Of a DNA stretch of 57,782 nucleotides, positions 9,590 to 17,830 are shown piece by piece. Positions within the stretch are counted from its first letter, which is position 1. Each line of letters opens with the position of its first letter. Made by a program: the position numbers and the translations under genes. The stretch comes from Nocardioidaceae bacterium (GTDB taxonomy: Bacteria > Actinomycetota > Actinomycetes > Propionibacteriales > Nocardioidaceae), in assembly GCA_009780515.1 (NCBI GenBank), contig WQZX01000013.1:1-57782 (forward strand), read 5' to 3'. The notes beneath the pieces are model-generated. The model ran no database searches and was not told the origin of the DNA. It saw nothing but the letters and a program-made list of their open reading frames with translations.

Positions 9590-9682
9590 CGATCAAATCT
9601 CAAATGCTTTCAGGCTCGGAGATCCATGATCTCCGAGCCTGAATTCAGTAGCGGGGGCAGGATTTGAACCTGCGACCTCTGG
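9590..9682. repeat. Right copy of ~93-bp direct repeat, overlapping tRNA-fMet
   Basis: The partner of 61-154. It begins at cgatcaaatctcaaatgct, includes a hairpin, and ends inside the intact initiator tRNA at the 3' side of its anticodon stem. The two repeats enclose jetABCD and the DUF433/DUF5615 pair, about 9.5 kb in total. This is what integration into a tRNA 3' end would leave. Confidence 0.75.
9609..9643 (-). terminator. Terminator hairpin of the initiator tRNA gene
   Basis: A perfect inverted repeat with 16-bp arms around a CAT loop (9625-9627), starting 5 bp past the 3' end of the tRNA on the minus strand. It is followed by AGCATTTGAGATTTG and no long U run, as is common in high-GC actinobacteria. 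Confidence 0.7.
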
Positions 9683-9722
9683 GTTATGAGCCCAGCGAGC
9701 TACCGAGCTGCTCCACCCCGCG
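9649..9722 (-). tRNA. Initiator tRNA-Met (anticodon CAT)
   Basis: A 74-nt tRNA. The acceptor stem begins CGCGGGG. The anticodon arm CTGGGCTCATAACCCAG carries CAT and three consecutive G:C pairs below the loop. The T-arm is GCAGGTTCAAATCCTGC. Position 1 (C) faces U72 and cannot pair, and the three G:C pairs are present; both are hallmarks of formylmethionine initiator tRNA. The CCA end is not encoded. It lies 54 bp downstream of the UPF0182 gene on the same strand and is the apparent integration target of the Wadjet island. Confidence 0.95.
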
Positions 9723-9776
9723 TCGGTGAGCACCACATTACGGGATGCCCGGCGAGGCTTCCAAATCGGGTCGGGG

Positions 9777-12695
9777 TCAGCGGGTCGAGCGCTGGCGGGA
9801 CAGCTGGGCGGCGCGGGCGATCAGGCGGCGGGCACGGTCGATGTCCTTGGCCCAGGCCACGGTGTCGTGGCGGTTCTGGGCCTCCTGGGCCGCAGCGAAG
9901 GCGCTGTTCGCCTCGGCGATCGCGTTGTCGATCTGCCGATCGATCGGGAGCCCGGCACCCTGTCCGCCCTTGCCGGTCCCCTGCGTGCCGCCGGAGCCGA
10001 CCGTGCCCTCGCCCGAGGAGGACGCACCGGCGAGGGCATCGGTGAGCGCCTGGTCGAGGTCGGACCCCACACCGATCTTGCCGTCGTACGAGACGATGAC
10101 GAACTGCAGGATCCGGAAGCTCGAGTCGGCGTTGTTCCGCACCGAGTAGACGGGCTGGACGTACAGGAAGCTGTCATCGACCGGCACGGTCAGCAGGTTC
10201 CCCATCACCGCCGGGGTGTCGGAGCTCTCGTAGCTCTTCAGCCGCGGCCGCACCTTCGGGTTGGTCTTCATGTCGTTGACGATCTGGCCGGGCCCGCCGA
10301 CGTTCGTGCCGGTGGTCTCGAGCACCCTGATCTTGCCGAAGGTCGGCGAGGTGGCGTCGGAGTCGACGGTCATGTACGCCGCCAGGCTGCCCTTCTCACG
10401 TGGCACGAAGTCGGAGGTGAGCGACCACTGCTGCTGGCCGTTGACGTCGGTGAACATGCGGTACGGCGGCTGCGTGAACGCCGTCGCGTTCGGGTCCTGC
10501 GGCACCGCCCACTGGTCGCTGGCCTCGTAGAACTGCCGCGCGTCGGTGACGTGGTACTTCGCCAGCTGGTAGCGCTGCACCTTGAACAGGTCCTCGGGAT
10601 AGCGCAGGTGTGCCTTCAGCTCCGGCGAGATCGCCGACTTGGGCTGGACCGTGCCGGGAAAGGCCTTCATCCAGGTCTGCAGGATCGGGTCCTCGGTGTC
10701 CCACTGATAGAGCGTGACCGTGCCGTTGTAGGCGTCCACGGTGGCCTTCACGGCCGACCGCATGTAGTTGATCTTGTCGGTCGGCAGCGTGCCGAGCCCT
10801 GACGACTGCCGCAGCGAGTCGTCGGTCATCTGCTGGAACGACTCGCTCTGCGAGTCGGGGTAGCGGTCGGTCGTCGTGTAGCCGTCGAGGATCCACTCGA
10901 CCTTGCCGTCGACGACGGCCGGGTACGGGTCGGAGTCGACCGTCAGCCAGGGCGCGACCTTCTCCACGCGCTTCACCGGGTTGCGGTCGTAGAGGACCTT
11001 GGAGTTCTGGTTGACCCGGCCGGACAGCAGGAAGTTCGGCTCCCCGAACTTGATGGAGTACATCAGTCGGTTGAAGGTGCCCCCGATCGGCACCCCGCCG
11101 CTTCCGGCGTACGTCGTCGAGTCCTGCTGGCCGTCGGGCGAGAGCCCCAGCTCGACGTTGGGCGAGGACGGCGAGGCCTTCCCGACGATGGAGTACGACG
11201 GACTGTTCATGCCGTAGTAGATCTGGCTCCGGAAGGTGCCGAGGTCGTGCTCGGTCGCCACCCCCTTGACCGACCCGCCGTTGATCCCCTCGGCCCACCG
11301 CAGCCGGCCGCTGGAGTTCACGTCACCGCCGCCGACCTTGTTGCCGTACGCCGCGATGATCCCGTCGCCGTGGGTGTAGACGGTGTGCAGGTTCGACCAG
11401 TTCTGGTCGCTCGCGGGGATGCCGGAGCTCTGGTCGAGCTCGCGCACACCGAGCACCAGCGGCTCCTGCGTGCCGTTGATGTCGTAGTGGTCGACGTCGA
11501 GCACCGGCGGCACCGAGTAGTACGCCGCCGGCTGCTGGAGCTGGGCGAAGGTGTCGCTCACCTGCTTGGGGTCGACGACCGGCACGTCGGAGACCTTCGA
11601 CAGCAGCTGCCTCGCCTGCGGGCTGCCCTTGGCGGGCACCGCCCCTTGGCCGGGGTACTTCTCCGGGTCGACGCTGCTCAACCCGTAGGCGAGGCGGGTG
11701 GCGTCGATGTTGGACTGGATGTAGGAGTTCTCCTTGTCGGCCTCCGACGGCTTGACCTGGAACCCCTGCACGATCGCGGGCCAGATCATCCCGATCAGCA
11801 CGGCCGACAGCGCGAGCAGCGCCAGGCCGACGACCGGCAGCTGCCAGGTGCGTCGCCAGATGTTGAGGAAGAACAGCAGCGCGCAGATCAGCGAGACGCC
11901 GAGCAGGATGTTGCGCGCCGGCAGCACGGCGTTCTGGCCGGCGTAGTTCATGCCGGTGAAGCGCGCGTGGTCGGTGGTGACGAGGTCGTAGCGGTCGAGG
12001 AAGTAGTCCGCGGCCTTCGCCAGCACGAAGATGCCGAGCAGGATCGAGACCTGCACCTGGGCCGCGCCGGACAGCCGCTCGGTGGGCAGGTGGAGCCGGA
12101 TGCCGCCGTACACGTAGTGGACGACGGCCGTCGCGATCAGCGCGATCACGGCCACCGCCATCGTGAAGTCGACGACGAAGTGCCACCACGGCAGGTGGAA
12201 GACGTAGAACCCGATGTCCTTGTGGAAGTAGCTGTCCTGCTCGTGGAACGGCTGCGCGTTGCGCCAGAGCAGGTAGGTGCGCCACTGACCCGCCGCGGAG
12301 GTGCCGGCGAACCCGCCGACGACGACGCAGACGCCCGCGAGCAGCCAGCGCCGGATCGGCGTGACCGCGTCGCGGTAGCGCTCCACGCTGGCATCGCCGC
12401 CCATGCCGAACAGGGGCCGCAGCCGGTAGGCGAGGTACATGTTCACCCCGACGACCGCGGCCATCACACCGCCGAACACCAGGAACAGCCCCACCTTCGT
12501 CCACAGCATCGTGGAGAAGACCTCGCCGTAGTGGACCTCGTGGTACCAGAGCCCGTCGGTGTAGAGCGAGGCGAATGCGCTGACCAGGAAGATCAGTACG
12601 ACGACGGCGACCGCCGCCAGGACCAGCCAGCGCCCCCTGCGGCGGGGCGGCTCGGGGAGCGCCTCGTCCGGCTCGTCGTCGAACAGCTCACTCAT
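9777..12695 (-). CDS. UPF0182 family membrane protein
   Basis: A 972-residue protein of the UPF0182/COG1615 family, orthologous in position and type to M. tuberculosis Rv3193c. The N-terminal ~320 residues hold about seven hydrophobic segments (the first around residues 24-46, WLVLAAVAVVVLIFLVSAF), followed by a large, probably extracytoplasmic domain. The C-terminal ~100 residues are a Gly/Ser-rich linker and a charged helix rich in Ala/Arg. Its biochemical role is unknown. The ATG at 12695 overlaps the end of the PPA1309-type gene by 8 bp, so the two are one transcriptional unit. The initiator tRNA follows directly. Confidence 0.9.
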   Translation of the reverse strand: MSELFDDEPDEALPEPPRRRGRWLVLAAVAVVVLIFLVSAFASLYTDGLWYHEVHYGEVFSTMLWTKVGLFLVFGGVMAAVVGVNMYLAYRLRPLFGMGGDASVERYRDAVTPIRRWLLAGVCVVVGGFAGTSAAGQWRTYLLWRNAQPFHEQDSYFHKDIGFYVFHLPWWHFVVDFTMAVAVIALIATAVVHYVYGGIRLHLPTERLSGAAQVQVSILLGIFVLAKAADYFLDRYDLVTTDHARFTGMNYAGQNAVLPARNILLGVSLICALLFFLNIWRRTWQLPVVGLALLALSAVLIGMIWPAIVQGFQVKPSEADKENSYIQSNIDATRLAYGLSSVDPEKYPGQGAVPAKGSPQARQLLSKVSDVPVVDPKQVSDTFAQLQQPAAYYSVPPVLDVDHYDINGTQEPLVLGVRELDQSSGIPASDQNWSNLHTVYTHGDGIIAAYGNKVGGGDVNSSGRLRWAEGINGGSVKGVATEHDLGTFRSQIYYGMNSPSYSIVGKASPSSPNVELGLSPDGQQDSTTYAGSGGVPIGGTFNRLMYSIKFGEPNFLLSGRVNQNSKVLYDRNPVKRVEKVAPWLTVDSDPYPAVVDGKVEWILDGYTTTDRYPDSQSESFQQMTDDSLRQSSGLGTLPTDKINYMRSAVKATVDAYNGTVTLYQWDTEDPILQTWMKAFPGTVQPKSAISPELKAHLRYPEDLFKVQRYQLAKYHVTDARQFYEASDQWAVPQDPNATAFTQPPYRMFTDVNGQQQWSLTSDFVPREKGSLAAYMTVDSDATSPTFGKIRVLETTGTNVGGPGQIVNDMKTNPKVRPRLKSYESSDTPAVMGNLLTVPVDDSFLYVQPVYSVRNNADSSFRILQFVIVSYDGKIGVGSDLDQALTDALAGASSSGEGTVGSGGTQGTGKGGQGAGLPIDRQIDNAIAEANSAFAAAQEAQNRHDTVAWAKDIDRARRLIARAAQLSRQRSTR

Positions 12696-13242
12696 CGCCC
12701 GTGCCCTCGTCGCGCAGGGTGTCGCTCAGCGCGGCGACCAGGTTGGGGACGAGGTCCACCCCGCCCATCACGGCCGCGTCGTCGTCCTCGCTGCGCAGCC
12801 GCAGCGCGCAGTACGCCGACCCGTCGCGCGTCGTACCGGCGACGATGCGGACCTCCTGGCGGTCGGGGTGCTCGCGGGCGAACTCCTCCGCGGCGTCCGG
12901 GTCGTCGGGCACCTGGCCGTCGGCCGCCGGCGGCAGGACCAGGCGCTCGACGACGACCGCGCAGCCGGCCACGCTCGCCGGCCAGGCGATGGTGTCGAGG
13001 ACGTCCTCGAGACGCTCGGTCGTGGGCAGCTCCTCCTGCTCGACCGGCGTCAGCGAGCCCTGCTCGCGGCTGTCGTCCAGGCCGAGCTGCGCGGCGAGCG
13101 CCGGCTCGGCGGCGACGAAGCGGGCGGTGTCGACGAGCGCGTACAGGCGGGCCGGCTGGTCCCAGCCGGCGGACGCGTGGTGCTTCTCCAGCTCGAGCAC
13201 GACGGAGGCGAGGGCGGGGTCGGCATCCAGCTCGTAGTCCAC
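12688..13242 (-). CDS. PPA1309 family protein
   Basis: A 184-residue acidic, cytoplasmic protein of the actinobacterial PPA1309 type. The GTG start at 13242 is chosen because AGGGAG lies about 8 bp before it and the upstream reading frame is Arg/Pro-rich. Recognisable parts are VDTARFVAAEPALAAQLGL and a C-terminal segment on triggering or scaling (SAYCALRLRSEDDDAAVMGG). No enzymatic motif is visible and the function is unknown. It sits between the PDZ protease and UPF0182, an arrangement kept across many actinobacteria, which hints at a shared envelope role. Confidence 0.8.
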   Translation of the reverse strand: MDYELDADPALASVVLELEKHHASAGWDQPARLYALVDTARFVAAEPALAAQLGLDDSREQGSLTPVEQEELPTTERLEDVLDTIAWPASVAGCAVVVERLVLPPAADGQVPDDPDAAEEFAREHPDRQEVRIVAGTTRDGSAYCALRLRSEDDDAAVMGGVDLVPNLVAALSDTLRDEGTGDE

Positions 13243-13279
13243 GTTCAGCTCCCTGGTCGGATCGATCGGCGTGGGCGGA

Positions 13280-14323
13280 TCAGCACGTCGGCAGGGCCGC
13301 GTCGTGGTTCGAGGCCCACTTCTGCAGCGTCGTACGGGCCTCGTGGACGCTGGTCGCCTCGACCAGCCGCATGCCGTCCGGGTGCAGGCCGGCGACGTCG
13401 GGGCAGTTGCCCTTCGGCACGAAGAAGAGCTTCGCGTGAGCGGCGTCCGCCGCGGCGATCTTCTGGGCGATGCCGCCGATCGGGCCGACCGCACCGTTCG
13501 GCGCGAGCTCGCCCGTGCCGGCGACGATCGCGCCGCCGGTCAGCGCGCCCGGCGTGAGGGTGTCGTAGATCGCCAGCGAGAACATCAGACCCGCGCTCGG
13601 GCCGCCCACGCTCGGGTCGACGTGCAGCTGGATCTCGAACGGGAACTCGTAGCCGATGCCCTGGACGATCCCGATGCGGGGCGTGCCCTGCTGCATCTCC
13701 GGCGTGATCCGCACCTTCATCCGCCGCTGGTCACGCTCGATCGTCAGCGTCAGCGGATGCGGGCCGATCTTGGCGATGGCGTTGCTCAGGGTGTCGACGG
13801 CCTTGATCGGCTTGCCGTCGACCGCGAGCAGGATGTCGCGCACCTCGAGCTTGCCCGAGGCAGGAGTCCCGCGCTCGATGTTCGCGACCTGCAGGCGCGC
13901 CGGGACCTTGTAGCCGAGCTCGCGGAGCGCCGCCGCCTTCGCCTCGTCCTGGGACGTGATCATCTCGACCGCGCCCTGCTGCTTCTCGTTGAGCGGACCG
14001 GTCTGCGGGGGGTGAACGTAGTCGTAGGGCAGGACGGCGTCGTGGTCGTCGAACCAGCGGGCGAGCCCCTCGGCCAGCGACAGCTTCTCGCCGTCGCCGC
14101 TGGAGATCACGGTGGTGAACCGGATCTCGCCCTGATTGTCCTGGTAGTAGGCACGGTGGCCGGCGACCTGCACGACCTCGGCGCCACTCGGGTCGCGGCC
14201 GAGGATGTCGAACGTCGGTCCGGGGCTGTAGCTCGCGAACGGCAGCGGGACCGCCAGCGCGAGCACGGCGAGGATCAGCACCAACGGCGCCGCGACACAG
14301 GCGGCGATCAGGCGCTGGTGCAT
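13280..14323 (-). CDS. YlbL-type membrane-anchored PDZ/Lon-like serine protease
   Basis: A 347-residue protein with a single N-terminal hydrophobic anchor (residues 6-30), a PDZ domain around 130-205 and a C-terminal S16 (Lon) protease domain without ATPase. The catalytic dyad is visible: Ser243 in VGGPSAG and Lys288 in IGGIAQK. It corresponds to Rv3194c of M. tuberculosis and to B. subtilis YlbL. The protease domain should face the outside of the membrane. It is transcribed towards the PPA1309 and UPF0182 genes, 37 bp before the former. Substrates are unknown. Confidence 0.9.
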   Translation of the reverse strand: MHQRLIAACVAAPLVLILAVLALAVPLPFASYSPGPTFDILGRDPSGAEVVQVAGHRAYYQDNQGEIRFTTVISSGDGEKLSLAEGLARWFDDHDAVLPYDYVHPPQTGPLNEKQQGAVEMITSQDEAKAAALRELGYKVPARLQVANIERGTPASGKLEVRDILLAVDGKPIKAVDTLSNAIAKIGPHPLTLTIERDQRRMKVRITPEMQQGTPRIGIVQGIGYEFPFEIQLHVDPSVGGPSAGLMFSLAIYDTLTPGALTGGAIVAGTGELAPNGAVGPIGGIAQKIAAADAAHAKLFFVPKGNCPDVAGLHPDGMRLVEATSVHEARTTLQKWASNHDAALPTC

Positions 14324-14357
14324 GGCGCCTACCTTCTCACCTCAGGGCAAGCCCGGG

Positions 14358-14717
14358 TCAGGAGGCCCGGCGGCCGCGTGGCGTCGAGCTCCCGCCCTTG
14401 CCGGCCTGCTCGTCCCCGCCGGCGTCGTACACCACCACGCCCTCGGGATCGGGCGGCAGCTGGACCGACTCCCCCTGCAGCAGCACGGGGCGCTGCCGGG
14501 AGGTCCGCAGCGCGACACCCGTGCTGCGCTCAGGGGTACGACGGGGAACGGCGTACCCCGGGTTGTTGCGGGGCTCGCGCGACAGCGCCTCCCCCAGCCG
14601 CCGCGCCGCGGTCTCACGATCGACCTGTCCGCGCTCCTCGCGACCGACCCAGCCGACGACGAGCATCGCCGCCACGGTGACGACGGCGGCCGGCAGCAGC
14701 CACAAGAGGATGTCCAC
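14358..14717 (-). CDS. Small membrane-anchored hypothetical protein
   Basis: A 119-residue protein with one N-terminal transmembrane segment (MDILLWLLPAAVVTVAAMLV) and a hydrophilic, Arg- and Pro-rich cytoplasmic tail ending GGSSTPRGRRAS. The GTG start at 14717 is preceded by TACCGT at 14725-14730 (minus strand) with a 7-bp spacer and no Shine-Dalgarno sequence, so it is probably translated from a leaderless message. Position between MoaE and the PDZ protease is typical of related genomes. I do not recognise a function. Confidence 0.75.
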   Translation of the reverse strand: MDILLWLLPAAVVTVAAMLVVGWVGREERGQVDRETAARRLGEALSREPRNNPGYAVPRRTPERSTGVALRTSRQRPVLLQGESVQLPPDPEGVVVYDAGGDEQAGKGGSSTPRGRRAS

Positions 14718-14752
14718 CCGTCAAACGGTAGGTGGCCGGACCCTCGATCCGG

Positions 14753-15181
14753 TCAGGGCGCGCCGACCCACTCGTGCGTGCCGTCCACGAAGGTCTGGTC
14801 CTTCCAGATCGGGACCTCTGCCTTGAGGGTGTCGATGAGGGCGCGGCTGGCGATGAAGGAGTCGCCGCGGTGGGCCGCGGTGGTGGCGACGACGACGGCG
14901 AGGTCGCCGATGGCCAGGTCGCCGACCCGGTGGACGGCGGCGAGCGCGGTGACGTCGTGCTGCTCGGCGACGGCGTCGCAGACCTCGCGCAGCCTGTCGA
15001 GCGCGGTGGGGTGGGCGGAGTAGGACAGCCCGGTCACGCCGTTGCCGCCGTCGTGGTCGCGGACCCGCCCGACGAACAGCACCAGGCCGCCGGACGACGG
15101 GTCGTCCAGCGCGGACAGCACCGCCTCGACGGACAGGGGCTCGTCACTGATCGCGGCGAGGCGTACGGCGGGGTGCGGCAT
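14753..15181 (-). CDS. moaE: Molybdopterin synthase catalytic subunit MoaE
   Basis: A 142-residue MoaE. It transfers sulfur from thiocarboxylated MoaD to cyclic pyranopterin monophosphate to make molybdopterin. Family motifs seen: FVGRVRDHDGG, the Tyr/His region GLSYSAHP, AAVHRVGDLAIGD, and the C-terminal catalytic lysine segment LKAEVPIWKDQ. No moaD or other moa gene is adjacent, but MoeZ, which activates MoaD, is at 38880-40094. A TAGGCT -10 box (15188-15193, minus strand) lies 6 bp before the ATG and shares its TAG with the CTAG end of the palindromic element at 15191-15359. Confidence 0.9.
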   Translation of the reverse strand: MPHPAVRLAAISDEPLSVEAVLSALDDPSSGGLVLFVGRVRDHDGGNGVTGLSYSAHPTALDRLREVCDAVAEQHDVTALAAVHRVGDLAIGDLAVVVATTAAHRGDSFIASRALIDTLKAEVPIWKDQTFVDGTHEWVGAP

Positions 15182-15190
15182 GCCCCGAGC

Positions 15191-15359
15191 CTAGTGTCGC
15201 GCGTCGGAAATGCTTGGACGGTTGCCGTGCGCCCGGAGTGCGTGCATCGCAAGGCGGCCGTGCGACGGCATACCGGGCGTCTGTCGAGCGCGGCCAACGC
15301 GGCGAGGTGCGTGCTCCGGGTGCGGCAACCGTTCAATGATTTCCGACGCACGACACTAG
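15191..15359. mobile_element. CTAG-bounded palindromic (MITE-like) element, copy 1
   Basis: A 169-bp non-coding element whose two ends are inverted copies of about 37 bp beginning CTAGTGTCG(C/T)GCGTCGGAAA and ending ACGGTTGCCG. It is homologous along its whole length, in inverted orientation, to 43400-43555; about 11 bp near the centre are absent from that copy. It sits between the divergent moaE and DUF2342 genes. CTAG at both ends could be a target duplication or part of the terminal repeat. No transposase is encoded, so it would depend on an enzyme elsewhere. Confidence 0.7.
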
Positions 15360-15406
15360 TGTCGTGCGGCATGGGCCCGGTTGGCCGGACCGCGTAAATT
15401 CGGACC

Positions 15407-16780
15407 ATGACCACCGAAGGGCCGGGCGGCCCCGAAGACCCCGACAACCCGTTCAAGGGCACCCCGTTCGAGCAGCTCTTCGGAGCGCTCGGAGGTGCGT
15501 TCGGCGGGCCGGGCGGCGGAGCGTCGTTCCTCAACCAGATCCAGAGCCAGATCCAGGCGATGATGCAGCCGCACGAAGGCGCGCTGAACTGGAACGTCGC
15601 CTCCGACCTCGCGCGCAAGACCGTCGCCCAGGAGCCGGACCCGACGCCGAGCGGCCGCGACGCGGGCCGGGTCGCCGACGCGCTGCAGCTGGCCGACCAC
15701 TGGCTCGACGCGACGACCGAGTTCTCCTCCGGCGTCACCAGCACGGCCGCCTGGAGCCGCGCCGACTGGGTCGTGGAGACCCAGCCGGTCTGGCAGGTGC
15801 TCGTCGAGCCGGTCGCCGAGAAGTCCGTCGGCGGGGCCGGCAGCGTCGTGCCCGAGGAGATGAAGGCGATCGCAGGGCCGATGCTCGGCATCCTGGGCCA
15901 GGCCGTGGGCGCCATGCTCGCCAACCAGGTCGGCCAGGCCCTCGGCGGACTCGCCGGCGAGGTCCTCTCGGCCAGCGACATCGGCCTGCCGCTGGGCGCG
16001 CCGGGCAAGGCGGCGCTGGTGATGAGCAACGTCCGCGCATTCGCCGAGGGTCTCGGCGTCGGCGAGGACGACGTCGTCCTCTACCTGGCCCTGCGCGAGG
16101 CCGCCCACCAGCGCCTCTTCGCGCACGTCCCGTGGCTGCGCGAGCACCTCATCGGCGCGGTCACCGACTACGCCCGCGGCCTCGAGCTCAACGCCAGCGA
16201 GCTGCAGGAGCGCATGCAGGAGCAGCTGCGCGGCATCGACCCGAGCAACCTCGAGTCGATGCAGGAGCTGCTCGAGTCCGGCATGTTCGAGGCGCCCAAG
16301 ACGCCTGCGCAGGAGGCCGCCCTCTCCCGCCTGGAGATCGCGCTCGCCCTGGTCGAGGGCTGGGTCGACGAGGTCGTCGGCCAGGCCACCGCCGAGCGGA
16401 TGCCCACCGCCGCCAAGCTCCGCGAGGCCGTACGCCGCCGGCGCGCGGCCGGTGGCCCCGCCGAGCAGACCTTCTCCGCCCTGGTCGGGCTGGAGCTGCG
16501 GCCCCGCCGCCTGCGCGACGCCTCCACCCTGTGGGGCGGCCTGCGCACCCGCTCCGGCGCCGAGGCCCGCGACGGCGTCTGGATGCACCCCGACCTGCTG
16601 CCCACGGCCGCCGACCTGGACGACCCGCTGTCGTTCCGCGCCGACGCGGCCGCCCCGCAGGAGCTCAGTGACGAGGACTTCGACGCCGAGCTGCGCCGGC
16701 TGCTGGACGGTCCCGGCAAGGACGAGGGCGAGTCCGACACCGACTCACCCGACTCTCCCGAGTCACCCGACGGCGAGTGA
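15407..16780 (+). CDS. DUF2342 zinc-dependent metalloprotease-like protein
   Basis: A 457-residue protein of the actinobacterial DUF2342 family (annotated in places as coenzyme F420 biosynthesis-associated or zinc-dependent metalloprotease), corresponding to Rv3195. The diagnostic segment ALREAAHQRLFAHVPWLREH supplies the Glu and His expected for metal binding, followed by a conserved DYARGLELNASELQE region. The N-terminus is Gly/Pro-rich and the C-terminus highly acidic. TAAATT at 15395-15400 precedes the ATG by 6 bp with no Shine-Dalgarno sequence, so it is probably leaderless. Its stop overlaps the start of the NUDIX gene (GTGA). Proteolytic activity is a family annotation. Confidence 0.85.
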   Translation: MTTEGPGGPEDPDNPFKGTPFEQLFGALGGAFGGPGGGASFLNQIQSQIQAMMQPHEGALNWNVASDLARKTVAQEPDPTPSGRDAGRVADALQLADHWLDATTEFSSGVTSTAAWSRADWVVETQPVWQVLVEPVAEKSVGGAGSVVPEEMKAIAGPMLGILGQAVGAMLANQVGQALGGLAGEVLSASDIGLPLGAPGKAALVMSNVRAFAEGLGVGEDDVVLYLALREAAHQRLFAHVPWLREHLIGAVTDYARGLELNASELQERMQEQLRGIDPSNLESMQELLESGMFEAPKTPAQEAALSRLEIALALVEGWVDEVVGQATAERMPTAAKLREAVRRRRAAGGPAEQTFSALVGLELRPRRLRDASTLWGGLRTRSGAEARDGVWMHPDLLPTAADLDDPLSFRADAAAPQELSDEDFDAELRRLLDGPGKDEGESDTDSPDSPESPDGE

Positions 16781-17319
16781 CGCTGCACGACGACGCGCTG
16801 GCCACGCTGCGCGGCTGGGCTCCCCCGACGCCCGAGCAGGCCGCGCTCCGCGAGCGGTACGTCGCGTACCTCGAGTCGGCTCCCGACGGCATGTGGCGCT
16901 CGTCGTACCCACGGCACATCACGGCCGGCGCGCTGGTCATCGACGACTCGGGCGAGCGGGTGCTGCTCAACCTGCACCGCAAGGCCGGGCGCTGGTTCCA
17001 CTTCGGCGGCCACTGCGAGGCCGAGGACCCGACCCTCCGGTCGGTCGCCGAGCGTGAGGCGCGCGAGGAGTCGGGCCTCGACGGCCTTCGTCTCCATCCC
17101 GAGCCGGCCCAGCTCGACGTGCACACGGTGGCTTTCTGCGGCGAGCGCGGCGCGGTCGACCACCTCGACGTGCGCTACGTCGCGGCCGCCCCGGCAGGCG
17201 CGCGGGAGGTCGCGAGCGACGAGTCGCTCGCGGTGCGCTGGTGGCCGCTCGACGGGCTGCCCGAGCTCGAGCCGGCCATGCACGACCTGATCGCGCGGGC
17301 CCGCGACCTGCTGCTCTGA
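16777..17319 (+). CDS. NUDIX hydrolase
   Basis: A 180-residue protein with a central NUDIX domain. The box is recognisable as GGHCEAED, then REAREESGL, with two extra residues in the middle compared with the canonical 23-residue motif. The N-terminal 45 residues (LATLRGWAPPTPEQAALRER) are a family-specific extension. It should hydrolyse a nucleoside diphosphate linked to another moiety; the substrate cannot be told. The GTG start overlaps the stop of the metalloprotease gene, implying coupled translation. Confidence 0.87.
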   Translation: MTLHDDALATLRGWAPPTPEQAALRERYVAYLESAPDGMWRSSYPRHITAGALVIDDSGERVLLNLHRKAGRWFHFGGHCEAEDPTLRSVAEREAREESGLDGLRLHPEPAQLDVHTVAFCGERGAVDHLDVRYVAAAPAGAREVASDESLAVRWWPLDGLPELEPAMHDLIARARDLLL

Positions 17320-17398
17320 CTTCCTCGCCCCACCAGCCCCAGCCGTCACCGGCGCTCACCGGTTCCCGCGCTTCCCCCCGTTCCACTGGTGTGGAAGT

Positions 17399-17430
17399 GC
17401 GGGAATCACCGGTCAACCGGTGATTCCCGC
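17399..17430. terminator. Bidirectional terminator between convergent genes
   Basis: A perfect inverted repeat with 15-bp arms (17399-17413 and 17416-17430) and a 2-nt loop. It contains the stop codon of the minus-strand metalloprotease gene in its loop, and lies 80 bp past the NUDIX stop on the other strand. No T run. Confidence 0.6.
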
Positions 17431-17811
17431 AGCGCCGCTCACCCCGGCCGCATCCGACCACCCCAGCAGGTAGCCCTTGGCCATCTCGGTCTTGGGGTAG
17501 TGCCCGACCCAGGCCCAGAACTTCTCGTCGTGGCGCGGCTCGAGCATGTGGGCCAGCTCGTGCATCAGGACGTAGTCGACGACCCAGTCGGGCATCCTCT
17601 TCAACCGCTCGGACAGCCGGATGGTGCGGTCGCCGGGCGTGCACGAGCCCCAGCGCGAGCGCTGGTTCGAGACCCAGCTCACCGAGGCGGGCACGGCCAG
17701 GCCGCCGAGGTAGGTGTCGCTGAGCTCCTGGGCGCGCCGCATCAGCTCCGCGTCCGGCGTACGCGTGCGCCGTCGCCGGGGCAGGCGCTTGACCTGCTTG
17801 GGCTCCGGCAT
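17413..17811 (-). CDS. YgjP/M48-type metal-dependent hydrolase
   Basis: A 132-residue protein of the YgjP-like (DUF45) metallopeptidase family. The zinc motif HELAH is followed by MLEPRHDEKFWAWV, giving the third ligand region; the upstream VSNQRSRWGSCTPGDRTIRL is the family's other signature. It is shorter than E. coli YgjP because the N-terminal region is reduced to a basic, Arg-rich leader. TAGGGT at 17818-17823 (minus strand) stands 6 bp before the ATG, suggesting leaderless transcription. The substrate is unknown. Confidence 0.87.
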   Translation of the reverse strand: MPEPKQVKRLPRRRRTRTPDAELMRRAQELSDTYLGGLAVPASVSWVSNQRSRWGSCTPGDRTIRLSERLKRMPDWVVDYVLMHELAHMLEPRHDEKFWAWVGHYPKTEMAKGYLLGWSDAAGVSGAAGITG

Positions 17812-17830
17812 GGACAGACCCTAGCCGCGA

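Noticed and set aside
61..9682. An integrase or transposase inside the Wadjet island
   Set aside because: Only six genes are supported between the repeats and none has tyrosine, serine or DDE recombinase features.
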